From positions 1-49,816 of the forward strand of contig JANPLD010000087.1 in the NCBI GenBank assembly GCA_031426355.1: a stretch of 49,816 bases of DNA, read 5' to 3'. The DNA is from JANPLD01 sp031426355. Lineage in GTDB: Bacteria > Pseudomonadota > Alphaproteobacteria > Rickettsiales > UBA8987. The notes beneath the pieces were generated by a model. It ran no database searches. It saw only the letters and a list, made by a program, of their open reading frames with translations, and was not told where the DNA came from. Shown one piece after another: positions 7,805 to 16,161 of this stretch; position 1 is the stretch's first letter; each line of letters opens with the position of its first letter. The position numbers and the translations under genes were made by a program.

Positions 7805-9727
7805 ATGTCTCCTGCGAAATCTTCTTTGAAAGCTAAAGTTGATCCGATAATGGATCCTAATTTTGTCATCACTTCAAAACCATTTCCGAATTCCAAAAAG
7901 ATCTATGTTGAAGGTGAGATGCATAAAGATATCCGCGTTGCAATGCGTGAGATACATACTTCTTCGAAAGCGGGTGAGAAGCCACTCAATGTGTATGACC
8001 CGTCAGGGATATATACTGACGAAAATGCAAGTTTTGATATACGCAAGGGATTGCCAAAGATTCGTGATAGCTGGATAAAAGCACGCGGGGATGTTGAGGA
8101 GTATGAAGGAAGGCAGGTTAAGCCTGAGGATAATGGTTTGAAAGCGAGTCAATTATCTGAGGCAACTGGTGAAGAATTATTCCAGTTCCCGAATAAGAAA
8201 CCACTTTGTGCTAAAGCGGGGAAGAACGTTTCACAGATGCATTATGCGCGTCAGGGAATCATTACACCTGAAATGGAATATATTGCGATACGCGAGAATA
8301 TGGGCAGGAGTTTGCTGCCGCAGAATACCAAAGGCGGTTATAGCTGGGGCGCAAGTATACCGAAGCAGATAACACCTGAATTTGTGCGTGATGAAGTTGC
8401 GAGAGGTCGTGCTATTATTCCTTCAAATATAAATCACCCGGAGTCTGAACCAATGATAATCGGGCGGAATTTCCTTGTTAAGATAAACTCAAATATCGGT
8501 AATTCGGCGGTTACTTCTTCAATCGGTGAAGAGGTTGAAAAAATGGTGTGGTCATGTCGCTGGGGTGGGGATACTTTGATGGATCTTTCTACCGGCAAAA
8601 ATATTCACACGACGCGTGAATGGGTGATACGAAACTGCCCGGTTCCGGTTGGTACGGTTCCAATATATCAAGCGCTTGAAAAAGTTGGTGGTATAGCTGA
8701 AGAGCTCACATGGGAAATATTCCGTGATACATTAATTGAGCAGGCAGAGCAGGGCGTTGATTATTTCACGATTCACGCGGGTGTGCGACTTCCATTTGTA
8801 CCGCTAACTGCAAACCGTGTTACGGGAATAGTTTCGCGTGGTGGTTCAATCCATGCAAAGTGGTGTATTGCTCATCATAAGGAAAATTTTCTTTATACGA
8901 ATTTTGAAGAGATATGTGAGATCATGAAAATGTATGATGTTTCATTCTCGCTTGGTGATGGTCTGCGCCCAGGTTCAATTGCAGATGCGAATGATGCGGC
9001 GCAATTTGCGGAGCTTAAAACACTTGGTGAACTTACGCAGATTGCATGGAGGCATGATATCCAGACCATGATAGAAGGGCCGGGGCATGTACCGATGCAC
9101 CTTATCAAAGAGAATATGGATAAGCAGCTGGAATCATGTGGTGAGGCGCCTTTCTATACTCTCGGGCCACTTACAACTGATATAGCGCCGGGTTATGACC
9201 ATATAACTTCCGGTATCGGGGCGGCTATGATTGGCTGGTTCGGCACGGCGATGCTTTGTTATGTTACGCCGAAAGAACATCTTGGTTTGCCTGATAAGAA
9301 CGATGTGAAAACCGGTGTTATCACTTACAAAATAGCGGCGCATGCTGCGGATCTTGCGAAAGGCCATCCTGGTGCACAGATGCGTGATGACGCGTTATCA
9401 CGTGCGCGTTTTGATTTCAGGTGGGAAGACCAATTTAACCTTTCGCTTGATCCTGAAACTGCGAAAAGTTACCATGATGAAACCCTTCCCGCGGACGGCG
9501 CCAAGACAGCGCATTTCTGCTCTATGTGCGGCCCGAAATTCTGCTCGATGAAGATCACGCAAGAAGTAAGGGAGTTTGCGAAAGTTAGCGGTGCAATTCC
9601 TGTTGAATCAACTAAACAAAATGATGAAACAACTAACTCTGCTGAAGTAGAAAATTCCTACAATGAAATGTCCCAAAAATTTAAGGAAATGGGTTCAGAG
9701 GTTTATGTGAAATTAGAAACTGTGTAG
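7805..9727 (+). CDS. thiC: Phosphomethylpyrimidine synthase ThiC
   Basis: A 640-residue ThiC, the radical-SAM enzyme turning aminoimidazole ribotide into hydroxymethylpyrimidine phosphate for thiamine. The C-terminal iron-sulfur motif CSMCGPKFC (C-x2-C-x4-C) is intact near residue 575. Other conserved blocks are MHYARQGIITPEMEYIAIRE, GVDYFTIHAGV, SLGDGLRPGSIADANDAAQ and EGPGHVPMH. It has the N-terminal ThiC-associated domain and the usual length. thiE is in the window too but far away (30.6 kb). The 80 bases upstream hold a hairpin over the ribosome binding site and no recognisable TPP riboswitch. Confidence 0.97.
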   Translation: MSPAKSSLKAKVDPIMDPNFVITSKPFPNSKKIYVEGEMHKDIRVAMREIHTSSKAGEKPLNVYDPSGIYTDENASFDIRKGLPKIRDSWIKARGDVEEYEGRQVKPEDNGLKASQLSEATGEELFQFPNKKPLCAKAGKNVSQMHYARQGIITPEMEYIAIRENMGRSLLPQNTKGGYSWGASIPKQITPEFVRDEVARGRAIIPSNINHPESEPMIIGRNFLVKINSNIGNSAVTSSIGEEVEKMVWSCRWGGDTLMDLSTGKNIHTTREWVIRNCPVPVGTVPIYQALEKVGGIAEELTWEIFRDTLIEQAEQGVDYFTIHAGVRLPFVPLTANRVTGIVSRGGSIHAKWCIAHHKENFLYTNFEEICEIMKMYDVSFSLGDGLRPGSIADANDAAQFAELKTLGELTQIAWRHDIQTMIEGPGHVPMHLIKENMDKQLESCGEAPFYTLGPLTTDIAPGYDHITSGIGAAMIGWFGTAMLCYVTPKEHLGLPDKNDVKTGVITYKIAAHAADLAKGHPGAQMRDDALSRARFDFRWEDQFNLSLDPETAKSYHDETLPADGAKTAHFCSMCGPKFCSMKITQEVREFAKVSGAIPVESTKQNDETTNSAEVENSYNEMSQKFKEMGSEVYVKLETV

Positions 9728-9769
9728 AAACCTAGTTTCTTATCAAAATTATAATTTATAAAAGATTTA

Positions 9770-10119
9770 TTATATTCTTGGCCTCACGCTATTTTTTTCC
9801 TTATTTGTTAGGTGTAATGATTCTTCTTTTGAGAGTTCTAAGATGTTTACTTTTTTTTCAGTTTGATCGAAAAATAAAAAAACTTCCCCAACACCAAAAT
9901 TTTCCTGCTGCCTTTTCAGTAAGTGTGTCTTAAGAAACTTAGATTCATTGTGCAAAAGTATTCTTGTGTATATAATTGTTTTTAGTATTACATTTGGCTT
10001 TGGAAGAAGATTATTTCTCATATTTAAGAGAGATAATGCTGTTGCTTTTGAAGCTTCATCCGGAGAATATTTTACTCTCTCTTCATTAGAATGGTTGATA
10101 GCGCTTAAAAATTGGGGGG
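9770..10119 (-). pseudogene. C-terminal part of the glycosyltransferase, displaced by a frameshift
   Basis: Reading the minus strand with one extra base in the six-C run (G6 on the plus strand, 10114-10119) gives an open frame that continues the upstream glycosyltransferase without a stop: QFLSAINHSNEERVKYSPDE and onward through MRNNLLPKPN to a stop at 9770. This adds about 110 residues, for a restored protein of about 336. The later part of this frame also has its own ATG (10021), but the continuity makes an independent gene unlikely. Whether the shift is a true mutation, phase variation, ribosomal slippage or a sequence error cannot be decided here. Confidence 0.62.
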
Positions 10120-10779
10120 AATTTGATCTGGAAGAAAATTAAGCGAATTCACCATCATTTTTCTAACTAAAATCGTATCATCGGGTCCCCAGCTTTTTGT
10201 GGCGTTTTCATCAAACCCAGAAACTTTATAAAAATCCTCTTTTCTCATAGCCATTCTACCGCCAACGCTAACGGTACTAATTTTAGAAGCTTTTCCAAAA
10301 GTTGATGATATATGATTTACGAGCGCATCTACACATAAAAAACCTTTCGGCTTTTTTTCAAAATAATCTGCTACATATTGTGCAAATCCTTTTCCTGTAA
10401 AGTTATCAGCATCTAAACTGCATAATATATGTTTTTTTTCATGAGCAAAGCGGCCATGCTCTGCAGCGATTCGATGAACTAAATTTTTGGCATGAGGAAA
10501 ATTAAAACCAATAGCGCCAGGATAATTAGCTATTAAAAGTTTTCCAGTTACTATTTCATTAGGGAAGTTTATTTTTAGCTTTTCATAGGCTTCCATATCT
10601 CCATATGTGAGAACTACAAATTCAACATTTGGATAATCAACATTATCGTTTATATTGTTTTTTAAAGTTTGAGCTAGGTGATCCCACCTGCCTTTACAAG
10701 TGGTGCAAAAAGAAATTTTTATATCTTGTTTTGGCATAACATAGGATATGTTTTTTTGCTTATTATGAGTAAATAACAT
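10105..10779 (-). CDS. Glycosyltransferase family 2-like protein, N-terminal part (frameshifted)
   Basis: A 224-residue frame with a GT-A fold signature. An N-terminal ISFCTTCKGRWDHLAQTL strand-and-helix is followed by FVVLTYGD, a DxD metal/nucleotide-sugar motif in CSLDADNFTG near residue 122, and a SWGPDDTILVRKM block (catalytic-base region). It stops just after FLPDQIPPNF, at a six-C run, where the family would be expected to continue. The missing C-terminus lies in the next frame (see the 9770-10119 entry). The first ATG is at 10779; an internal Met at residue 15 (MPKQDIKISF) is an alternative start. Donor and acceptor are unknown. It lies opposite in direction to thiC and to the YciI gene. 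Confidence 0.75.
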   Translation of the reverse strand: MLFTHNKQKNISYVMPKQDIKISFCTTCKGRWDHLAQTLKNNINDNVDYPNVEFVVLTYGDMEAYEKLKINFPNEIVTGKLLIANYPGAIGFNFPHAKNLVHRIAAEHGRFAHEKKHILCSLDADNFTGKGFAQYVADYFEKKPKGFLCVDALVNHISSTFGKASKISTVSVGGRMAMRKEDFYKVSGFDENATKSWGPDDTILVRKMMVNSLNFLPDQIPPNF

Positions 10780-10942
10780 TTTAATTCAAGGGGATATTTT
10801 AAAAATTGAGTAAGTTGGGTTTCTATAAAATTAAAGTTCCATTTTTAATTCAAAATTTTTCTTTATCCGGTAATAAATGTGGGGTGACATTTTGTAGTTA
10901 AGGTAGTAAATTTTTTGAATTATAAATATTTTTCTAGTTTTT

Positions 10943-11242
10943 ATGTCCAACATCTTCATCATAGACCTTATCTATACAAAACCGCTTACGGAGATAGATA
11001 AACTCGTTGTGGAACATAGGGCGTATCTTGATAAATTTTATGCTTCCAAACATCTGATATTTTCTGGTAGGAAGAACCCGCCAACGGGTGGGGTTATAGT
11101 GGGGATGTTTGCTGATAGGGAGGAAGCGGAGAGCTTTGTTGCAGGTGACCCGTTTAAAATTCAAAATTTGGCTGAATATAAAATAACCGAATTCAATCCG
11201 GTAAAGTATAACGCGCAAGTAAAAGAAATATTAGGTTTTTAA
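10943..11242 (+). CDS. YciI family protein
   Basis: A 99-residue protein with the YciI ferredoxin-like fold pattern: an opening FIIDLIYTKPL strand, the conserved HRAYLDKFY helix with the family histidine, the FSGRKNPPTGGVIVG segment and the late EAESFVAGDPF motif with the conserved aspartate. The biochemical role of most YciI proteins is unknown; some are dehydrochlorinase-like. It is followed by an unknown gene one base on. The 163 bases upstream, shared with the divergent glycosyltransferase, show no convincing promoter. Confidence 0.85.
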   Translation: MSNIFIIDLIYTKPLTEIDKLVVEHRAYLDKFYASKHLIFSGRKNPPTGGVIVGMFADREEAESFVAGDPFKIQNLAEYKITEFNPVKYNAQVKEILGF

Positions 11243-11243
11243 T

Positions 11244-11786
11244 ATGAGAGAACAGCACCAGTATATTAGGAAGTTTTACCTTGAGTTGTCTAATCCTAGA
11301 GAAACTCAATTTGAATTTGATGATGAGGGAGTAGAAAAAGATAATCCTTCAGGAAGGAATTTGTTTACTGCAGCGCAGAAAGTTTGTGAGAAAAACTTGG
11401 ATAACTGGAAAAGTAAAACTCAGGATAGTATAGGAGTAACTAAAATAGTTTTAACTAAAACAACTATAGAAGATGAAATTGATAAGGATTTTCTAACTTT
11501 TAGAATTTCAGATAAAAAAGGGAATTTGCATCATTTGTACATATCAAGAACCCTATCAGATGATAAAACTAATATTGAATATGGGATTGCTTTTGTAAGC
11601 CCAACTCTACAGCATACACCTGAACATTTTATAGAAGATATTTACAAAGAAATTAAAAAGCTGCCAATTTATGGCAGTAGAATCAAAGATAGGCTTGATA
11701 ATGATAGGGGTGATGATGATAGTCAGAGAACAAAACCTAATCCTAAAAAACCAAAGCCAAAGCCAGTTCTTTCTGGCCGTGAATGA
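11244..11786 (+). CDS. Hypothetical protein with Lys/Pro-rich tail
   Basis: A 180-residue protein that I do not recognise. It has no signal peptide or membrane segment. Residues 1-140 look like a mixed alpha/beta domain, and the last 30 residues are a charged, disordered tail (RGDDDSQR followed by repeated K-P pairs). It begins one base after the yciI-like stop, so it is probably co-transcribed. Its stop abuts the stop of the convergent GntR-type regulator with no gap. It is AT-rich. Confidence 0.7.
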   Translation: MREQHQYIRKFYLELSNPRETQFEFDDEGVEKDNPSGRNLFTAAQKVCEKNLDNWKSKTQDSIGVTKIVLTKTTIEDEIDKDFLTFRISDKKGNLHHLYISRTLSDDKTNIEYGIAFVSPTLQHTPEHFIEDIYKEIKKLPIYGSRIKDRLDNDRGDDDSQRTKPNPKKPKPKPVLSGRE

Positions 11787-12536
11787 TTAATCCTCACGTT
11801 TAATATCAGCCCGTTTTATTACTGAAAATTGATTGAATAACAGATCAGCTAGTTTATTCCGAACGGCTTCTTCGGCTGCTTTGGCGAGATGGTTCTCAAG
11901 TGCCTGTATAACTTTCTGCTGGTGCATTAGCCAGCGTTCTGCGTCAGTGTAGGATATCGCTTTATTGTTTTTTTCACTAGTTTGTAATTGGTTAGTATCA
12001 GAGCTTATTTCAGGTTTTAGTTTTCTTCTGACGGTAGAAACATCATTATATAGTCTTTGCAATAAGCCATTACCTGATATCTTGGCGAGATGTTCGTTGA
12101 AATCAATATCGCTTGATTCAATTTTTAATGCTTCTTCATCACTTTCAACTTCTGAAATTTCCTTAAGTAGGTCAATATCACGAAGGGATGCGTTGGTTGC
12201 GGCCATCATGGCAATCTGCGGTTCAAGCATTATACGTATCTCAACCAGTTCGGAAGGTTTGAAATTGCCAAGCTGGTTATCTATGTTTTTTAATAGAGTA
12301 GTTGTAACTTTAGTGAAAGTGCCTGCGCCTATGCGCCTTTCAAGGTAACCGCTTTCAACAAGTTTATGCATGGCCGCGCGAAGGGTGGTTCTGTTAACAT
12401 TGAGGCTTTCGGCGATCTCCCTTTCAGGTGGAATGCGCTCCCCTTCAGCGTAAGGGCTGCTGGCAAGGTAAGATTGTAAACGTTTATAAACCTCATCAAC
12501 GTTTGAGTATTTCTTCTTTTTATTGTCGCTAGTCAT
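11787..12536 (-). CDS. FadR/GntR-family transcriptional regulator
   Basis: A 249-residue regulator. The N-terminal winged helix-turn-helix (about residues 10-75) has the GntR hallmark IPPEREIAESLNVNRTTLRAA followed by ESGYLERRIGAGTF. The rest fits the all-helical FCD ligand-binding domain of the FadR subfamily (LVEIRIMLEPQIAMMAA and later helices with acidic and His residues). Such proteins usually sense an organic acid and repress nearby catabolic genes, but no obvious target operon adjoins it. It is divergent from the M48 protease gene with 55 bases between the starts. Confidence 0.88.
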   Translation of the reverse strand: MTSDNKKKKYSNVDEVYKRLQSYLASSPYAEGERIPPEREIAESLNVNRTTLRAAMHKLVESGYLERRIGAGTFTKVTTTLLKNIDNQLGNFKPSELVEIRIMLEPQIAMMAATNASLRDIDLLKEISEVESDEEALKIESSDIDFNEHLAKISGNGLLQRLYNDVSTVRRKLKPEISSDTNQLQTSEKNNKAISYTDAERWLMHQQKVIQALENHLAKAAEEAVRNKLADLLFNQFSVIKRADIKRED

Positions 12537-12591
12537 AATTAGTCTTTGAAAAATAAAAATATATTCTATTTATAAAGAAAAAATTATATTT

Positions 12592-13881
12592 ATGTCGAAA
12601 ATAATTCAACTTACATTTCTTACTTTACTTCTCACATCATGCGAAACCATGCAGGCCCTTGATAAAGGCCTTTATGATGTGACTGACAGAGTTACTACGA
12701 AGGACCTTGTTACAGGTCAGAGAACGCTTTCCACAGCTAACAGGGACAAGCAGATAGCGCAGGGGAACCAGGCGGCTGAACAAGTAATGAATTCATATAT
12801 TGAGAAAGGTGCAAAGCTTAATGCGCAGTTAAATGCAGGCCAGTATAATAGGGCGATGGCTATATTTGAAAGGGTTCACGCTGTATCACACACAAGAAAT
12901 GAGCAATGGACTTTAGTATTACTGCCAGATACTGATTTTAACGCTTTCGTAACAGGCGGTACATATATTTTCATTAATAAAGGTCTAATGGACCAGCTTT
13001 CATTTGATGATGAGATAGCGGCTGTTATCGCTCATGAAATAGCTCACGTTTCAGCGAACCATATATTTGAAAAGGACGGCGCGATGATGGCATCAGCTAT
13101 TGGCCGTAGTAAAGTTTCGCAAACCAATAGTTTCCAGGCAGGTTACAGCACCAATGATGAAGCAGAGGCTGACAAGATAGGCATACTTTATATGGCGCTT
13201 GCCGGTTATGATCCATATTCAGCCGGACGTATCTGGCAGAAAATGTATAATAAAAAAGGTAATGCCGGACAGATGGTGCAGTCACACCCGATCAGTTCTG
13301 ACAGGATGAGTGCCGCAAATAAAGTGGCGGAATCAGTTAAGAAATACCAGATCCCGGGAGAGATAAATCCTGATTTTGCTTCTATATTAAAAGCTAATAC
13401 GCTTTACCAAACCCAAGGGGATGTGGTTGGGCCACAGCTTGGTTCTACTAATTTGAATACTAATATTCCTGCATCGCAGCAGAATTCCCAAGTGCCGGTT
13501 GGTTCTGGTTTAGTATCTGCATTGCAGACTGCTTCTGATTATTACCAGAAGAAGGAAAGTGCAAAATCACAAGGCCTGCAGCAAACATACAGGGTTACTA
13601 CGCTTCAGGAGATACAGAAAAATATGCAGATAGCGGGCGGTAAAATGGTAGATGCGAATAATTTTGATATGCAGATACAATATAAGGGCACAACGCCGGT
13701 TGCGAACCTTGCAATAATGGCGGTTTCAGAAAGTAACTCATCTTTATACAGGCATACACAAACTGTTAACCCAGGTGATATCTTCACGGCGAATTTCAGT
13801 TCATCGATATTACAATCGGCTGATGGGCAGAAACCGAAGATCAAACTTGTTGTTGATGAAGGTAATTACGTTGCTCAGTAA
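12592..13881 (+). CDS. M48-family metalloprotease, lipoprotein
   Basis: A 429-residue predicted lipoprotein with a short signal sequence ending in lipobox LTSC (Cys17). The zinc motif HEIAH is at residues 148-152 within AHEIAHVSANH, and the third ligand region is EAEADKIGILYMALAGYDP. HPISSDRM, typical of the periplasmic BepA/LoiP-like group, follows. The C-terminal 150 residues are Gln/Ser-rich and then beta-rich. Likely role is quality control of envelope proteins. The upstream 55 bases are shared with the divergent regulator. Confidence 0.9.
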   Translation: MSKIIQLTFLTLLLTSCETMQALDKGLYDVTDRVTTKDLVTGQRTLSTANRDKQIAQGNQAAEQVMNSYIEKGAKLNAQLNAGQYNRAMAIFERVHAVSHTRNEQWTLVLLPDTDFNAFVTGGTYIFINKGLMDQLSFDDEIAAVIAHEIAHVSANHIFEKDGAMMASAIGRSKVSQTNSFQAGYSTNDEAEADKIGILYMALAGYDPYSAGRIWQKMYNKKGNAGQMVQSHPISSDRMSAANKVAESVKKYQIPGEINPDFASILKANTLYQTQGDVVGPQLGSTNLNTNIPASQQNSQVPVGSGLVSALQTASDYYQKKESAKSQGLQQTYRVTTLQEIQKNMQIAGGKMVDANNFDMQIQYKGTTPVANLAIMAVSESNSSLYRHTQTVNPGDIFTANFSSSILQSADGQKPKIKLVVDEGNYVAQ

Positions 13882-13893
13882 TTTTATGGAGCC

Positions 13894-14032
13894 CGTCATT
13901 GCGAGTGAAAGCTCTATCAGCTTAAGCGTAGCAATCCAGAAATAGTGATAACGCGTTTAATATTTCTGGATTGCTCTCGCCGCGCTAACGCTGGCGCAGC
14001 GGGTCGCTCGCTTTAGCTCGCTCGCAATGACG
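13894..14032. repeat. Palindromic repeat element, 139 bp
   Basis: The element is bounded by inverted ends CGTCATTGCGAG (13894-13905) and CTCGCAATGACG (14021-14032), a perfect 12-bp match. Inside is a second perfect 14-bp pair, GCAATCCAGAAATA (13931-13944) and TATTTCTGGATTGC (13961-13974). It fills the space between the convergent protease and pdxH genes. It is more GC-rich than its surroundings and resembles the CGTCATTGCGAG-type intergenic repeats scattered in many proteobacterial genomes. No coding capacity is seen. It could act as a terminator for both genes. Confidence 0.85.
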
Positions 14033-14040
14033 ATTCAAGG

Positions 14041-14622
14041 CTAAGGATAAAGTAATTTTTTTCTCCAGCCTTTGGAAGTTTTTTCATAAACTTCCCTGTT
14101 GTGGATGCGGAAATTTCCAGCTTGCCAGAATTCCATATAATCGGGAATTATTCTCCAGCCGCCCCAGCTGGTTGGTCGTGGTATATCTTTATCTTCAAAT
14201 TTCTTTCTGGTCTCTTCCAGTTCTTTCAAAAATGTTTCCCTTGAAGAAAGCTCCTGTGACTGTTTTGAAGTTATTGCTCCTATCCTGCTTTCAAGAGCCC
14301 TTGAGTCAAAATACTCATCGCTTTCCTGCTTGGAAACTTTTTCAACTTTTCCTTCGAGGCGGATCTGTTTATCAAGTGCGGGCCAGTAAAAACATAAAGC
14401 TGCAAAAGGATTTTCTTTTATGTTCAGGGATTTTCTTCCAGAATAATTCGTGAAAAAAACAAATCCTTTTTCATCAAAATTCTTAAGCAGAACAATTCGC
14501 GCTGAAGGCCTACCGTTTTTATCTGCTGTTGCAAGACACATTTCGGTGTGGTCTTTTATTTTATTATTGTTTTTTGCTTCGTCAAACCATTCTGAAAATT
14601 TATCGATGAGATTTTTATCCAT
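14041..14622 (-). CDS. pdxH: Pyridoxamine 5'-phosphate oxidase
   Basis: A 193-residue PdxH, the FMN enzyme that oxidises pyridoxamine or pyridoxine phosphate to pyridoxal phosphate. Visible blocks are MCLATADKNGRPSARIVLLK (FMN binding), FVFFTNYSGRKSLNIKENP, FYWPALDKQIRLEGKVEK, SRALESRIGA and the C-terminal PDYMEFWQAGNFRIHNRE followed by KKLLYP. Length is normal. It is divergent from ftsZ with 124 bases between the starts and convergent with the protease gene across the palindromic repeat. Confidence 0.95.
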   Translation of the reverse strand: MDKNLIDKFSEWFDEAKNNNKIKDHTEMCLATADKNGRPSARIVLLKNFDEKGFVFFTNYSGRKSLNIKENPFAALCFYWPALDKQIRLEGKVEKVSKQESDEYFDSRALESRIGAITSKQSQELSSRETFLKELEETRKKFEDKDIPRPTSWGGWRIIPDYMEFWQAGNFRIHNREVYEKTSKGWRKKLLYP

Positions 14623-14633
14623 ATAATTTTTGG

Positions 14634-14648
14634 TTAAGAATTTTTTAA
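14634..14648. promoter_or_regulatory. CtrA-like TTAA-N7-TTAA motif upstream of ftsZ
   Basis: TTAA at 14634-14637 and TTAA at 14645-14648 are separated by exactly 7 bases, the spacing of the alphaproteobacterial CtrA box. It lies about 100 bases upstream of ftsZ and just upstream of pdxH. In Caulobacter CtrA represses ftsZ. In AT-rich DNA such pairs arise by chance, so confidence is low. Confidence 0.3.
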
Positions 14649-14746
14649 ATATATGTTGCTAATTTACCTAAGTGAAATAATATAAATCATACTGAAGTTT
14701 AATATACGAAAGTCAAAAATAAACAAATTCATTTGCGGGTAAATTT

Positions 14747-16126
14747 ATGGTCCTCAATCTCCAAGTTCCTGAAAAAATAAATCTCAAACCAACTATAACG
14801 GTTGTCGGGGTTGGTGGTGCGGGTGGTAATGCCGTCAATAATATGATCGAATCCGGCTTGGACGGAGTGAAATTCGTTATCGCAAATACGGACGCGCAGG
14901 CGATCGATGAATCAAAGTCTGGAAATAAGATACAGCTTGGTGTTTCAGTGACGCAAGGCCTTGGCGCAGGTTCATATCCTGAAGTTGGTAAAGCAGCGGC
15001 TGAGGAATCAATGGAAGATATACTTGATTATCTGCAAGGCAGTAACATGGTATTTGTAACCGCTGGTATGGGCGGTGGTACTGGAACGGGAGCTGCTCCC
15101 GTTATCGCGCGCTTGGCGCGTGAGCAAGGTATTTTAACAGTTGGTGTTGTTACAAAGCCTTTCCATTTTGAAGGTACACACAGAATGCGTGTTGCAGAAC
15201 TTGGATTACAAGAACTGCAAAAATATGTTGATACGATGATCGTTATCCCGAACCAGAATCTTTTCAGGGTTGCGGATAAGAATACTACTTTACAGCAGGC
15301 ATTTAATCTTGCGGATTCAGTTTTGAAATCGGGTGTTCGCGGAATTACTGACCTGATGGTGATGCCTGGTCTTATCAATCTTGATTTTTCAGATGTTCGT
15401 GCCGTAATGAGCGAAATGGGTAAAGCGATGATGGGTACTGGTGAAGCAGAAGGTGAGAACCGCGCAATCAAAGCGGCAGAAGCTGCAATTGCAAACCCGC
15501 TTTTAGATAATGTTTCAATGCAAGGAGCAAAAGGCGTTCTGATAAATATCACTGGTGGTCCTGACCTTACATTATTTGAAGTTGATGAAGCTGCAAACCG
15601 TATCAGGGAAGAAGTTGACGAGAACGCTAATATAATTTTCGGTTCTACTTTTGATTCTGCACTTGAAGGTAGATTACGTGTATCAGTTGTTGCAACCGGT
15701 ATAGATAATGAAGCGCAAAAAACGGTTATCTCATTTGGCGCTGCAAACAGAGTAAATAATTTCAGGCAACCTGCGCAAGGTAACCAGCAGGCTGATGCTG
15801 TAAGAAAGGCTGAGGAAGATGAATTTGCTGACAGTCAGGTTTTTATGAGTAAAGAGCCTGTAACTCCTGAAGTTGCAACTCAGAATACTCAACCAGCGGC
15901 TCCTATGTTCAACCCGAACAGAAACCAGCAGATCGAAAGCGATAATAGCAGGGCGCCACGCCAGCAGACTTCTGGCAATGGTCTCTTTGGTTCACTTTTC
16001 TCAAGGAATAAGGAAGTGGCAAATCCTCAGGAGGCGACAGTGACTGAGCCTCATCAGGCAAGAAGGCCAGCTTATGATGAAGAGCTTGATATACCTGCTT
16101 TCATGAGACGCAAAAATAATGGTTAA
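14747..16126 (+). CDS. ftsZ: Cell division protein FtsZ
   Basis: A 459-residue tubulin-like GTPase that forms the division ring. The N-terminal GTPase core shows VGVGGAGGNAVNNMI near residue 20, the tubulin signature GGGTGTG at 109-115, NTDAQ, and the T7-loop region (NLDFSDVRAVM). A Gln/Pro-rich disordered linker of about 110 residues follows, and the C-terminal peptide LDIPAFMRR is the alphaproteobacterial form of the anchor-binding tail. It stands alone, without ftsQ or ftsA. A possible CtrA motif is upstream. Confidence 0.97.
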   Translation: MVLNLQVPEKINLKPTITVVGVGGAGGNAVNNMIESGLDGVKFVIANTDAQAIDESKSGNKIQLGVSVTQGLGAGSYPEVGKAAAEESMEDILDYLQGSNMVFVTAGMGGGTGTGAAPVIARLAREQGILTVGVVTKPFHFEGTHRMRVAELGLQELQKYVDTMIVIPNQNLFRVADKNTTLQQAFNLADSVLKSGVRGITDLMVMPGLINLDFSDVRAVMSEMGKAMMGTGEAEGENRAIKAAEAAIANPLLDNVSMQGAKGVLINITGGPDLTLFEVDEAANRIREEVDENANIIFGSTFDSALEGRLRVSVVATGIDNEAQKTVISFGAANRVNNFRQPAQGNQQADAVRKAEEDEFADSQVFMSKEPVTPEVATQNTQPAAPMFNPNRNQQIESDNSRAPRQQTSGNGLFGSLFSRNKEVANPQEATVTEPHQARRPAYDEELDIPAFMRRKNNG

Positions 16127-16161
16127 TTTGCTGATTTAATATCTGCTTATAATAGAAGCGC

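Noticed and set aside
9948..10142. 64-codon plus-strand frame with a hydrophobic start
   Set aside because: It is antisense to the frame that restores the glycosyltransferase C-terminus, and that minus-strand reading is longer and continuous with a recognisable protein.
15028..15552. 174-codon minus-strand frame inside ftsZ
   Set aside because: It is entirely within the well-conserved ftsZ gene and shows no family resemblance.
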